Below are positions 1 through 5,332 of a stretch of DNA of 7,617 bases, piece after piece. Made by a program: the position numbers and the translations under genes. Positions within the stretch are counted from its first letter, which is position 1. Each line of letters opens with the position of its first letter. The notes beneath the pieces are model-generated. The model searched no databases, had not been told where the DNA came from, and saw only the letters and a program-made list of their open reading frames with translations. The DNA comes from Methanomicrobiales archaeon (GTDB lineage: Archaea; Halobacteriota; Methanomicrobia; Methanomicrobiales; Methanoculleaceae): positions 1 to 7,617 of the forward strand of contig JAAZIF010000193.1 of the NCBI GenBank assembly GCA_012510335.1. Direction: 5' to 3'.

Positions 1-237
1 GAAGCTCTTCAGCGAGAGTTCCATGCCGATGGTGAAGAGGAGGAATATGATACCCAGTTCCGCGAGAACCTCCACATCGGCCCGGTTCGTGATGAAGGCG
101 AGGCCGTGGGGGCCGGCGATGATGCCGGTGAGAAAGAACGCCACGATCGCCGGCATCTTCAGGCGACGGCAGAGGGCGAGTGCCCCAATAGAGAGTACGA
201 ATATGATCAGGATCTGTTCGAGAAAGGTTGCATCCAT
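1..237 (-). CDS. CPA2-family cation/proton antiporter, N-terminal part (cut by window edge)
   Basis: Only the first 79 codons are in the window; the gene continues past base 1. The visible protein is strongly hydrophobic. A first membrane segment spans about residues 7-23, and a second begins after LKMPAIVAFFLTGIIAGP (27-44), whose G-P-x-G-L turn is typical of KefB/NapA-type CPA2 antiporters. A third segment carries ELGIIFLLFTIGMELSL (60-76), close to the family pattern with a conserved E, G, LF and G-x-E. Such proteins exchange Na+ or K+ for H+ across the cytoplasmic membrane. The ATG at 237 is preceded by AAGGAA (244-249) with a 6-nt spacer, which fixes the start. I cannot tell the ion or whether a C-terminal TrkA-N domain is present, because most of the gene is missing. 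The family call is firm and the substrate is open. Confidence 0.85.
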   Translation of the reverse strand, partial: MDATFLEQILIIFVLSIGALALCRRLKMPAIVAFFLTGIIAGPHGLAFITNRADVEVLAELGIIFLLFTIGMELSLKSF

Positions 238-243
238 GATTGG

Positions 244-249
244 TTCCTT
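244..249 (-). promoter_or_regulatory. Ribosome-binding site of the antiporter gene
   Basis: AAGGAA on the minus strand lies 6 nt before the ATG at 237. It supports that start over the internal ATGs. Confidence 0.55.
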
Positions 250-331
250 GCTGTTGTATCGTACAGGCACTCTGTGGAGGGATCTGCCCGGCTTTTGATA
301 ACCCGCCTGTTAGAATACAGGAAGGTATTGC

Positions 332-359
332 CCCTCATTTTAGATAATAATTCTGTATT
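332..359 (-). promoter_or_regulatory. AT-rich candidate promoter of the antiporter gene
   Basis: This is the only strongly AT-rich patch upstream of the antiporter start. On the minus strand it reads AATTATTATCTAAAATG in its core (336-352), a loose archaeal TATA element. It would give a leader of roughly 80 nt, in keeping with the Shine-Dalgarno before the gene. A 7-bp inverted repeat, AATACAG (314-320) and CTGTATT (353-359), flanks it and could be an operator. The assignment rests on position and composition only. Confidence 0.3.
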
Positions 360-681
360 TGACCCTGAAAAGATGTCCGGCGGCGGCGGGGTTTGAGGGA
401 GGGCTTAGTATCCGCGGGCTGCCGGGGAGTTGATGCCAGAGGAGCGGTAGAGTCAGGGCGAAGAACGCCTGGAGGTCAGGCGGATGCATAATGGGATCTC
501 CGGGAATGCCCGGGCCATTCCTGCCTGACACCCGGGAGTACGAAGTCGGGGGAAGCCCTCAAGAACTCTCGGCCGCGGATCTCCGGGAGTACCGGCGGGT
601 GGCCCACCCGGGAACTGTGTACCGGAGGGTATGGATCCGGCCTGGTGCGTCTGCCCTATCCCCGGGAACAAATGGATGGGG

Positions 682-689
682 TTATCTAT
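682..689 (+). promoter_or_regulatory. Candidate TATA box of the small orphan gene
   Basis: TTATCTAT is centred about 24-25 nt before the ATG at 710, the distance expected for a leaderless transcript. GAGG at 692-695 is an alternative weak ribosome-binding site but sits rather far from the ATG. Confidence 0.35.
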
Positions 690-709
690 CTGAGGATCAA
701 TCCACTTTT

Positions 710-991
710 ATGGGGCGTACTATCAGGCTTGATCTCACCGCGATCCTCGAGGCAACGGGTGAGCTGAAGCACTTCCTCGATCTGGGTAGCGCCTGCCTGA
801 AGGCAGAGAGACCACCGTCGCAGGAAGCGTCCGAAGCGTTGATCTTTGCTCTGGCCGATGAGCTTGAGGGTCACCTGCGTGCGATGCGCGACGCGCAGGG
901 ATCCGCCACTATCGATGACCTGCGTGTCTGGATCCAGGCATGGATCGAGGAGCGCCGGGAGGCGTTCCTGGAAGAGGCGACGCAGAAGTAG
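710..991 (+). CDS. Small acidic orphan protein, 93 residues, unknown function
   Basis: I do not recognise this protein. It starts MGRTIRLDLTAILEATGELK and ends EERREAFLEEATQK, with no signal peptide or membrane segment. It looks mostly helical, rich in Leu, Ala and Glu, with a short polar break around residues 35-40 (PPSQE) and a single cysteine (Cys30). Its codons favour G or C at third positions, as in the clear genes here, which argues that it is real. The start at 710 is preferred because a TATA-like box lies about 25 nt upstream and the frame further upstream (from 491) encodes a Gly/Pro/Arg-rich stretch. If that longer reading is right the protein has 166 residues. The nearest genes are an antiporter on the other strand and a tRNA, so the context gives no clue to its role. 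Confidence 0.5.
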   Translation: MGRTIRLDLTAILEATGELKHFLDLGSACLKAERPPSQEASEALIFALADELEGHLRAMRDAQGSATIDDLRVWIQAWIEERREAFLEEATQK

Positions 992-1326
992 GCACAGGCA
1001 TCCCCGGATTGTCCTGCGGCAGGCGAGGCACCGGCCAGATACAACCGGAGGTTCTTCTCTGCCGGCCACCACTGTAGCCCGTGATGCCGGGGGTTTGAGC
1101 CCATCCGGACGATGATCGGCCGGTTGAATGGTCTTGCAGACTGGAATCCCCTGCGGGGTCTGGATCTCCGTCATGAGCTCGATGATCGAGACCGGCACCG
1201 CCGCGGGTGAGTGGCCCCCTGGCCACTGCCTTCCGGGTGGCGCTGGCCTCACCGGGATAATAGAACGCTTCCCTGCGCGAGATAGTCAAAAGGCATCTTT
1301 TGAAGGGTCAATCCCGAAGAACAGGA
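992..1326. other. Intergenic stretch of 335 bases with two hairpins
   Basis: I see no convincing gene on either strand. The open frames here conflict with each other, are rich in Arg, Pro and Gly, or run into the tRNA. Two structured spots stand out. One is AGTGGCC-CCCT-GGCCACT at 1210-1227 (7-bp perfect stem, no T-run). The other is a second 7-bp stem near the tRNA 3' end, listed separately. The stretch might be a decayed gene. Confidence 0.5.
1286..1303 (-). terminator. Hairpin with T-run downstream of tRNA-Glu, possible terminator
   Basis: TCAAAAG-GCAT-CTTTTGA forms a perfect 7-bp stem with a 4-nt loop. On the minus strand it lies about 24-41 nt after the tRNA 3' end, and its 3' arm contains TTTT. 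Archaeal termination relies mostly on T-runs, so this is a reasonable end for the tRNA transcript. A protein-binding palindrome is an alternative. Confidence 0.35.
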
Positions 1327-1401
1327 TGCTGCTATGGGGATTCGAACCCCAGTCGTGGGAGTGAGAGTCCCACATGATTGGCCGGTCTACACTATAGCAG
1401 C
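1327..1401 (-). tRNA. tRNA-Glu (anticodon CTC)
   Basis: The minus strand folds into a complete cloverleaf. The acceptor stem GCTGCTA/TAGCAGC has 7 perfect pairs and the discriminator is A. The D arm contains AGACCGGCCAATCAT, as in archaeal tRNA-Glu. The anticodon stem TGGGA/TCCCA encloses the loop CTCTCAC, so the anticodon is CTC (1363-1365), reading GAG codons. The T arm is TGGGG-TTCGAAT-CCCCA. No intron is present and CCA is not encoded, so it must be added after transcription. Position 26 is G, the target of Trm1, whose gene is nearby. The tRNA stands alone, divergent from the GTPase gene. Confidence 0.95.
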
Positions 1402-1439
1402 ACATGCATCATTGTGCTCTATGTTATCTGTAATATCAG

Positions 1440-1447
1440 TACTTATA
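1440..1447 (-). promoter_or_regulatory. Candidate TATA box of tRNA-Glu
   Basis: On the minus strand this reads TATAAGTA, preceded by GG, about 39-46 nt before the mature tRNA 5' end. It would place the start of a pre-tRNA with a leader of roughly 16 nt. The assignment rests on consensus and spacing only. Confidence 0.4.
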
Positions 1448-1555
1448 CCTATCCCTGGACCTCCGGTCGCCGGTTCTGCTGCCACCCCCAGAATCCAGGC
1501 AAAATCCTGGCCCTGCTCTCACCCCGGTTCCCTGATACCCACCACAGACATCAAT

Positions 1556-1564
1556 AAGTATATT
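1556..1564 (+). promoter_or_regulatory. Candidate TATA box of the GTPase gene (leaderless spacing)
   Basis: AAGTATATT is centred about 28 nt before the ATG at 1589, in an otherwise GC-rich region. No Shine-Dalgarno precedes that ATG (the bases just before are CCGGCAGCA). Together these suggest that transcription begins at or next to the start codon. Confidence 0.45.
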
Positions 1565-1588
1565 CCGGGCATACCTGTACCGGCAGCA

Positions 1589-2704
1589 ATGGCCAGTCTC
1601 GAAGAACAGGTTCGGGAACTTGAGGACGAGATCAAGAACACCCCATACAACAAGGCGACCTCCAAACACATCGGCCGCCTCAAGGCGAAACTCGCGAAGA
1701 TACGCGACGACGCGGTAGCCCGGGCCATCGCCTCATCCGGCGGCGGCGATGGTTACTCGGTGAAGAAGTCGGGGGACGCCACCGTCGTCCTGGTCGGTTT
1801 CCCGTCCGTTGGGAAGAGTACGCTCTTAAATGCGCTCACCGATTCTGAGATCAGCGAGACGGCGGCCTACGCCTTCACGACCACATCCGTGATCCCGGGC
1901 GCGATGGAACACCGGGGTGCAAAGATCCAGGTTCTGGATATCCCCGGCCTGATCGCCGGCGCCGCCATGGGCAAGGGACGCGGGAAGGAGGTCATCGCCG
2001 TCGTGCGGAGCGCCGACCTGATCCTCGTTCTGGTCGACGTCTTCAACGAACAGCATACGGATGTCCTCCTCCGCGAGCTCCACGATGCCGGGATCAGGAT
2101 CAACCGGCAGAAGCCTGATATCACCATAAAAAGAACCTCAAGCGGTGGCATCAGGCTCAACACCGTCGGCAGCATCGATCTCGATCTCGAGGAGATCCGC
2201 TCGATCCTTGCGGAGAGCAGGATCGTAAATGCGGATGTCCTGATCCGCGGCGATGTCACCCAGGATGACTTCATCGATGCGGTGATCGGCAACCGGATCT
2301 ACGTTCCCGCGTTCATAGCGGTAAACAAGGTTGACCTGGTGGACGAGAAGATGCGGAGAGATATAGAGAGGGAGCTGGCCGGGCGGTTTGGCGAGCCTCC
2401 TGTCATGGTATCGGCACAGAGCGGCTACCATATCAAAGACCTCAAAGACACCATATTTGACCATCTGGGGTTCATGCGGGTCTACCTCAAACCCCTCGGC
2501 AGCCCTGCAGACATGGACGAACCGCTGATCATACAACATCCCGCCACGGTCGAGGATGTATGTAACCGGCTTCACCGGGACTTCGCAGACAGGTTCCGGT
2601 ATGCCAGGGTCTGGGGCGACTCGGCAAAACACGACGCGCAGCGTGTCGGGATTACACACCAGCTGGCGGACGGTGACATACTCTCCATCGTCACCCGCCG
2701 CTGA
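1589..2704 (+). CDS. DRG/OBG-family GTP-binding protein with C-terminal TGS domain
   Basis: This is a 371-residue GTPase of the DRG (developmentally regulated GTP-binding) family, near the usual archaeal length. The N-terminal part (1-50) is a charged helical region with TPYNKAT and HIGRLKAKLAK, typical of DRG proteins. The G domain follows: G1 GFPSVGKST (70-78), Thr-rich G2 (TTTS, 97-100), G3 DIPG (117-120) with the OBG-type glycine-rich GKGRGKE after it, G4 NKVD (246-249) and G5 SAQ (275-277). A TGS domain fills about 295-370. Eukaryotic relatives bind ribosomes with DFRP partners, so a cytoplasmic role in translation is likely, but the archaeal function is poorly defined. The open frame extends upstream to 1334 through the tRNA-Glu, which is not credible as coding. 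The DRG-like start MASLEEQVRELEDEI at 1589, with a TATA-like box 28 nt before it, decides the start. It ends 14 bp inside the 3' end of trm1. Confidence 0.93.
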   Translation: MASLEEQVRELEDEIKNTPYNKATSKHIGRLKAKLAKIRDDAVARAIASSGGGDGYSVKKSGDATVVLVGFPSVGKSTLLNALTDSEISETAAYAFTTTSVIPGAMEHRGAKIQVLDIPGLIAGAAMGKGRGKEVIAVVRSADLILVLVDVFNEQHTDVLLRELHDAGIRINRQKPDITIKRTSSGGIRLNTVGSIDLDLEEIRSILAESRIVNADVLIRGDVTQDDFIDAVIGNRIYVPAFIAVNKVDLVDEKMRRDIERELAGRFGEPPVMVSAQSGYHIKDLKDTIFDHLGFMRVYLKPLGSPADMDEPLIIQHPATVEDVCNRLHRDFADRFRYARVWGDSAKHDAQRVGITHQLADGDILSIVTRR

Positions 2705-3806
2705 TCACTTCCCTGAGGACCGGGAGGGGCGCATCGGTCTTTATGGCCGTCCCCGAGTAATGCGCACGGCTCGCCCGGTAACCGAGATCCTCTAATTCCT
2801 TGATGACGATCCCGATGCCGGCAGGGGAGACCCGCATCTCTTTTGCGATGACGTGATAGTCGTAGTGGCTCGATATCTCAAGCTCCCGGCGGCAGGTATC
2901 GAGCAGCCGCAATATCCTCGGGGCGGTGCCCGCTGCCACGTCAGGCAGCGCCTCCTGCATCCTGCCAAGCGTCGCATCGTTGTTGATACGCCCCATCCAG
3001 AGGGGGCCGACCGGGACGAGATCCGCGCCGCAGAGCGCGCATACCTCAGGTTCAGGGAGCATCCCGGTCTGCTCCGAGCGGTAGAGGCAGTGCGAGCACT
3101 GCATTATGTAGCCAATCCGCGCAAGCGTCCGGTCGGCTGCCGCCGCACCGCCCCTGATCGCCAGGTGCAGGCGGTGGAAGTGTTCGTGCGCGTAGCAGAA
3201 TATCGGCTCGATGCCCCGGTCGTACTTGATCACCTCGCGCACAACAAACCCGAGCAGTGTCCGTAGCCCGATCTCGGCGTGATACTCGGTGTTCCTGGGG
3301 CGGGAGAAGTAGCGGCGCATACCTGCCTTCAGGTGCGCTCCGCAGAGAGGCGCCGTATCGGTCGCGGTGACGAAGAGGTAGTCCCTGGCGCTCCGGGCCG
3401 CGGAATCGATGAATGGTGCCGGCGTCCCGAAGGGATCGAGATCGACGGCACCAAACCTCCTGCTGCTCATCAGCGCGTTTGCATCCTCCCCTGTGACCTC
3501 GGCGGTGAGGCCCAGCGCCCTGACATTCTCCCTGATCAGGCCAACAGCCCCCGGGTTCCGGTCGTTGATCGTCACCGGTATCCCTACCTCGTATGCTACC
3601 CTGAGCCCACGGGCACCGGACGCCCCCATGGCATCGAGGTAACTCCCCGGCCGCAGGGTGGAGAGGAGGAGGACGGTGGAATCCCGGTTCAGCTCCATGC
3701 GCGGATTGTAAAAGACCGGGCCACCTCCGGGTGGAAACTGAAGGCAAGGATCCTGTTCGGGCACGAAAAATCGAGTTTTCCCCTCGATAACCTCAATAAC
3801 ATCCAT
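2691..3806 (-). CDS. trm1: tRNA (guanine26-N2)-dimethyltransferase
   Basis: Trm1 transfers two methyl groups from S-adenosylmethionine to N2 of G26 (in some species also G27) of tRNAs in the cytoplasm. The 371-residue length fits the archaeal family. Visible landmarks are FYNPRMELNRD (32-42), the SAM-binding motif LDAMGASGARG (57-67), the acidic end of the second SAM-binding strand with NDRNP (81-85), and the catalytic-site motif DLDPFG (122-127). A zinc site is formed by C237/C240 and C256/C259. GPLWMG (267-272) and the C-terminal RASRAHYSGTAIKT (344-357) are also family hallmarks. The ATG at 3806 begins MDVIEVIEGKTRFFVP, as in relatives. A TATA-like box sits about 31 nt upstream and there is no clear Shine-Dalgarno. 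The gene diverges from tRNA-Arg and converges on the GTPase gene. Both tRNAs in this window carry G26. Confidence 0.95.
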   Translation of the reverse strand: MDVIEVIEGKTRFFVPEQDPCLQFPPGGGPVFYNPRMELNRDSTVLLLSTLRPGSYLDAMGASGARGLRVAYEVGIPVTINDRNPGAVGLIRENVRALGLTAEVTGEDANALMSSRRFGAVDLDPFGTPAPFIDSAARSARDYLFVTATDTAPLCGAHLKAGMRRYFSRPRNTEYHAEIGLRTLLGFVVREVIKYDRGIEPIFCYAHEHFHRLHLAIRGGAAAADRTLARIGYIMQCSHCLYRSEQTGMLPEPEVCALCGADLVPVGPLWMGRINNDATLGRMQEALPDVAAGTAPRILRLLDTCRRELEISSHYDYHVIAKEMRVSPAGIGIVIKELEDLGYRASRAHYSGTAIKTDAPLPVLREVISGG

Positions 3807-3833
3807 CTTTCTAGAAAAGCTGGATTCTCGATA

Positions 3834-3841
3834 TCATTATA
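3834..3841 (-). promoter_or_regulatory. Candidate TATA box of trm1, possibly shared with tRNA-Arg
   Basis: The minus strand reads TATAATGA (preceded by GG), centred about 31 nt before the trm1 ATG. The same AT-rich element on the plus strand (CATTATACC) is about 38 nt before tRNA-Arg. That would give a pre-tRNA leader of about 12 nt. Only 69 bp separate the two genes, so one element may serve both or two overlapping boxes may exist. Confidence 0.4.
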
Positions 3842-3875
3842 CCTTCTCATGAGTATTACTATTGCCACGTTATAT

Positions 3876-3950
3876 GGGCTTGTGGCCTAGCCAGGATATG
3901 GCGTCAGCCTCCTAAGCTGAATATCGGGGGTTCGAATCCCCCCAAGCCCG
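3876..3950 (+). tRNA. tRNA-Arg (anticodon CCT)
   Basis: A complete cloverleaf is visible. The acceptor stem GGGCTTG/CAAGCCC has 7 perfect pairs and the discriminator is G (3950). The D arm GCC...GGC contains AGCCAGGATA. The anticodon stem TCAGC/GCTGA encloses the loop CTCCTAA, so the anticodon is CCT at 3911-3913, reading AGG. The variable loop is ATATC and the T arm is GGGGG-TTCGAAT-CCCCC. There is no intron and CCA is not encoded. G26 (3903) is present, so the product is a possible substrate of the neighbouring Trm1. Confidence 0.96.
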
Positions 3951-3965
3951 TTAATCCCTAAGAGC

Positions 3966-3978
3966 CCCGGACACCGGG
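3966..3978 (+). terminator. Short hairpin between tRNA-Arg and ubiA-family gene
   Basis: CCCGG-ACA-CCGGG, 16 nt after the tRNA 3' end, is followed by TTATTTATC. It could help end or trim the tRNA transcript. However, the AT-rich part just after it also fits the TATA box of the next gene, so a regulatory role is equally possible. Confidence 0.3.
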
Positions 3979-3987
3979 TTATTTATC
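3979..3987 (+). promoter_or_regulatory. Candidate TATA box of the UbiA-family gene (leaderless spacing)
   Basis: TTATTTATC is centred about 29 nt before the ATG at 4012. There is no properly spaced Shine-Dalgarno; a GGGG run directly abuts the ATG. This suggests a leaderless or nearly leaderless mRNA. Confidence 0.45.
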
Positions 3988-4011
3988 TTCCGCGCATCAA
4001 ACCCTTCGGGG

Positions 4012-4854
4012 ATGAGTGTCTCTGCTTTTATAAGGATCACCCGTCCACACAATGCTGCCGTTGCCGGCCTCACCGCACTTCTCGGGTATCTTATCGCCAC
4101 AGGGACGCTCACGCTGCCATCGTTCCTGCTCGCCGTGGTCGTCGCGCTCATCACTGCCGCCGGAAACGTCGTAAACGACATATATGATGTAGATATCGAC
4201 CGTATCAATCGACCCGACCGGCCCATACCCTCCGGAGAGATCAGCCTCCGGGGGGCAAAGGCGTACACGGTGGTGCTCTTTGCGGGCGGGATATCCCTCG
4301 CCACCCTGACGACACCGCTCTGCCTCCTGATCGTCCTCATCAACTCGACGGTACTGGTCGTCTATGCTGCCTGGCTGAAACGGACCGTGTTATCCGGCAA
4401 CATCGCCGTCGCCTACCTGGCAGCCAGCGTATTCCTCTTCGGGGGCGCGTTTGCAGGCATCGAGGGGCTTGTCCGGAATATACCTCTCGCGACGATCACG
4501 TTCCTTGCCACCATCGCAAGAGAGATCCTAAAAGATGCAGAGGACGTGGACGGTGATGCGGCCGGCGGCGCACGCACCCTCCCCATAATCATCGGCATCC
4601 AGGAGACGGGTGTGGTGGCGTTCACCTGCGCCTGCGCCGCCGTGGCGGCAAGCCTCCTCCCCGTCGGAGACTGGTGGGGCCCCTTCTACCTCGTCGCCAT
4701 CGGGTTTGTGGACGCCGTCATTCTCTTCGGGGCTTCCCGGGGCCTCCGATGCATGACGCCGGACTGTGTCCGGCGATCCGGAGCGACATCGATCCTGCGG
4801 GCCGGTATGTTCGCCGCGCTTGCGGTCTTCGCGGTTGCATCGGTGATGCAGTAA
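4012..4854 (+). CDS. Geranylgeranylglycerol-phosphate geranylgeranyltransferase (DGGGP synthase), UbiA family
   Basis: This 280-residue integral membrane prenyltransferase most likely adds the second geranylgeranyl chain to geranylgeranylglyceryl phosphate, making digeranylgeranylglyceryl phosphate for archaeal ether lipids. It begins with a short cytoplasmic segment containing ITRPHN (9-14). The first Asp-rich motif is NDIYDVDIDRINRPDRPIPS (55-74). The second is EILKDAEDVDGD (171-182), followed by RTLPIIIG, the usual UbiA order. These Asp clusters bind Mg2+ and the prenyl diphosphate. Several hydrophobic segments separate and follow them (about 15-52, 86-120, 130-150, 155-170, 196-235, 262-280), in keeping with about eight or nine helices. 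Length and motifs match archaeal DGGGP synthases better than menaquinone or heme prenyltransferases, but substrate is inferred. It is the first gene after tRNA-Arg, and its stop is 67 bp before the next gene. Confidence 0.9.
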   Translation: MSVSAFIRITRPHNAAVAGLTALLGYLIATGTLTLPSFLLAVVVALITAAGNVVNDIYDVDIDRINRPDRPIPSGEISLRGAKAYTVVLFAGGISLATLTTPLCLLIVLINSTVLVVYAAWLKRTVLSGNIAVAYLAASVFLFGGAFAGIEGLVRNIPLATITFLATIAREILKDAEDVDGDAAGGARTLPIIIGIQETGVVAFTCACAAVAASLLPVGDWWGPFYLVAIGFVDAVILFGASRGLRCMTPDCVRRSGATSILRAGMFAALAVFAVASVMQ

Positions 4855-4876
4855 GTTATTCCCGGACACCCTGTGA

Positions 4877-4886
4877 TAATTTTATC
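4877..4886 (+). promoter_or_regulatory. Candidate TATA box of the bactofilin-like gene
   Basis: TAATTTTATC is centred about 40 nt before the ATG at 4922. That leaves a short leader just long enough for the GGGAG at 4911-4915, which has a 6-nt spacer to the ATG. Separate transcription from the UbiA-family gene is therefore plausible. Confidence 0.4.
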
Positions 4887-4921
4887 TGGTTGTGGGCTGA
4901 GCTGTTATCCGGGAGTTCTTC

Positions 4922-5332
4922 ATGAAAATTTACCGGCACGGAGATACATACATAGCACCGAAAGGCTCCTTTTTTGACGGAAACGTGAAGATAAATGGGA
5001 ATTTCATAGTTCCCGGGGAGACGCACATCTGGGGCAATGTAATCGTTGCCGGCTGCTTCGAACTCGGGGCGTACTCGACGATCGGTGGTTACGTCGAGGC
5101 GGAGAAGATCATCATCGGCCATGATGCCAGGATAAAAGGACCGCTCACGGTCCTGAAGACCGCCACCGTCTGCGACAACGCATACCTTCACTCTATCCGG
5201 GCCGGGGGGGATATCACCCTCCGGCCGGGGGTGAAGGTCGGCGATGTCAGCAGCGAGGAGACGATCTATGTCTACGGCAAGATCGCGAGCGAACGGTTAT
5301 TTGGCAGGGCTGTGAAAGTTTACGGAGTCTGA
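4922..5332 (+). CDS. Small polymer-forming (bactofilin-like) beta-helix protein
   Basis: This 136-residue protein is made of short beta strands and turns, with repeated small and hydrophobic positions every five to six residues (for example KINGNFIVPGETHIWGNVIV, 23-42, and GGYVEAEKIIIGHDARIKG, 55-73). That is the pattern of a right-handed beta-helix of the bactofilin/DUF583 polymer-forming type. It has no signal peptide or membrane helix, so it is probably cytoplasmic, perhaps membrane-associated through partners. Bacterial bactofilins assemble into filaments that place cell-envelope or shape factors; the archaeal homologues are largely uncharacterised, so its job here is unknown. Hexapeptide acyltransferases share a similar fold, but no catalytic His-containing pattern is evident. 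A GGGAG ribosome-binding site precedes the ATG. Its last 36 bp overlap the DUF116 gene on the other strand. Confidence 0.7.
   Translation: MKIYRHGDTYIAPKGSFFDGNVKINGNFIVPGETHIWGNVIVAGCFELGAYSTIGGYVEAEKIIIGHDARIKGPLTVLKTATVCDNAYLHSIRAGGDITLRPGVKVGDVSSEETIYVYGKIASERLFGRAVKVYGV

Larger units (their letters stand above)
238..709. other. Long gene-poor stretch between antiporter and small orphan gene
   Basis: This region of 472 bases holds the promoter region of the antiporter and, at its right end, the candidate promoter of the orphan gene. In between is GC-rich sequence without a convincing gene. An open frame runs in phase with the orphan gene from an ATG at 491, so an extended 166-residue product is possible. 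Its first 73 residues are rich in Gly, Pro and Arg and look less protein-like than the rest. A 12-bp direct repeat GGATCTCCGGGA occurs at 494-505 and 577-588 (83 bp apart, not in the same frame). A 6-bp perfect hairpin CGGGTG-GCC-CACCCG lies at 596-610. Confidence 0.5.

Noticed and set aside
23..396. Plus-strand open frames across the left edge
   Set aside because: They are shadows of the minus-strand antiporter gene, whose protein has clear membrane segments and family motifs.
340..671. Minus-strand open frames in the gene-poor stretch (340-531 and 453-671)
   Set aside because: They are rich in Pro, Gly and Arg, overlap a promoter-like patch and each other, and resemble no family.
1210..1227. 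Perfect 7-bp hairpin as a terminator
   Set aside because: There is no T-run on either side and no gene clearly ends just before it, so it is left as a structured spot only.
686..1289. Minus-strand open frames opposite the orphan gene (686-1252 and 909-1289)
   Set aside because: Their composition is Arg/Pro/Cys-rich and unlike neighbouring proteins; the plus-strand frame 710-991 has the better codon pattern. A short stretch around 1130-1200 looks slightly protein-like and may be a decayed gene, but it is too weak to call.
1334..1588. N-terminal extension of the GTPase reading frame
   Set aside because: It runs through the tRNA-Glu and promoter region, is Pro/Ser-rich with no family resemblance, and the DRG-type N-terminus begins at 1589.
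3279..3890. Long plus-strand open frame opposite trm1
   Set aside because: trm1 has full family motifs on the minus strand, and the plus-strand frame also runs into tRNA-Arg.
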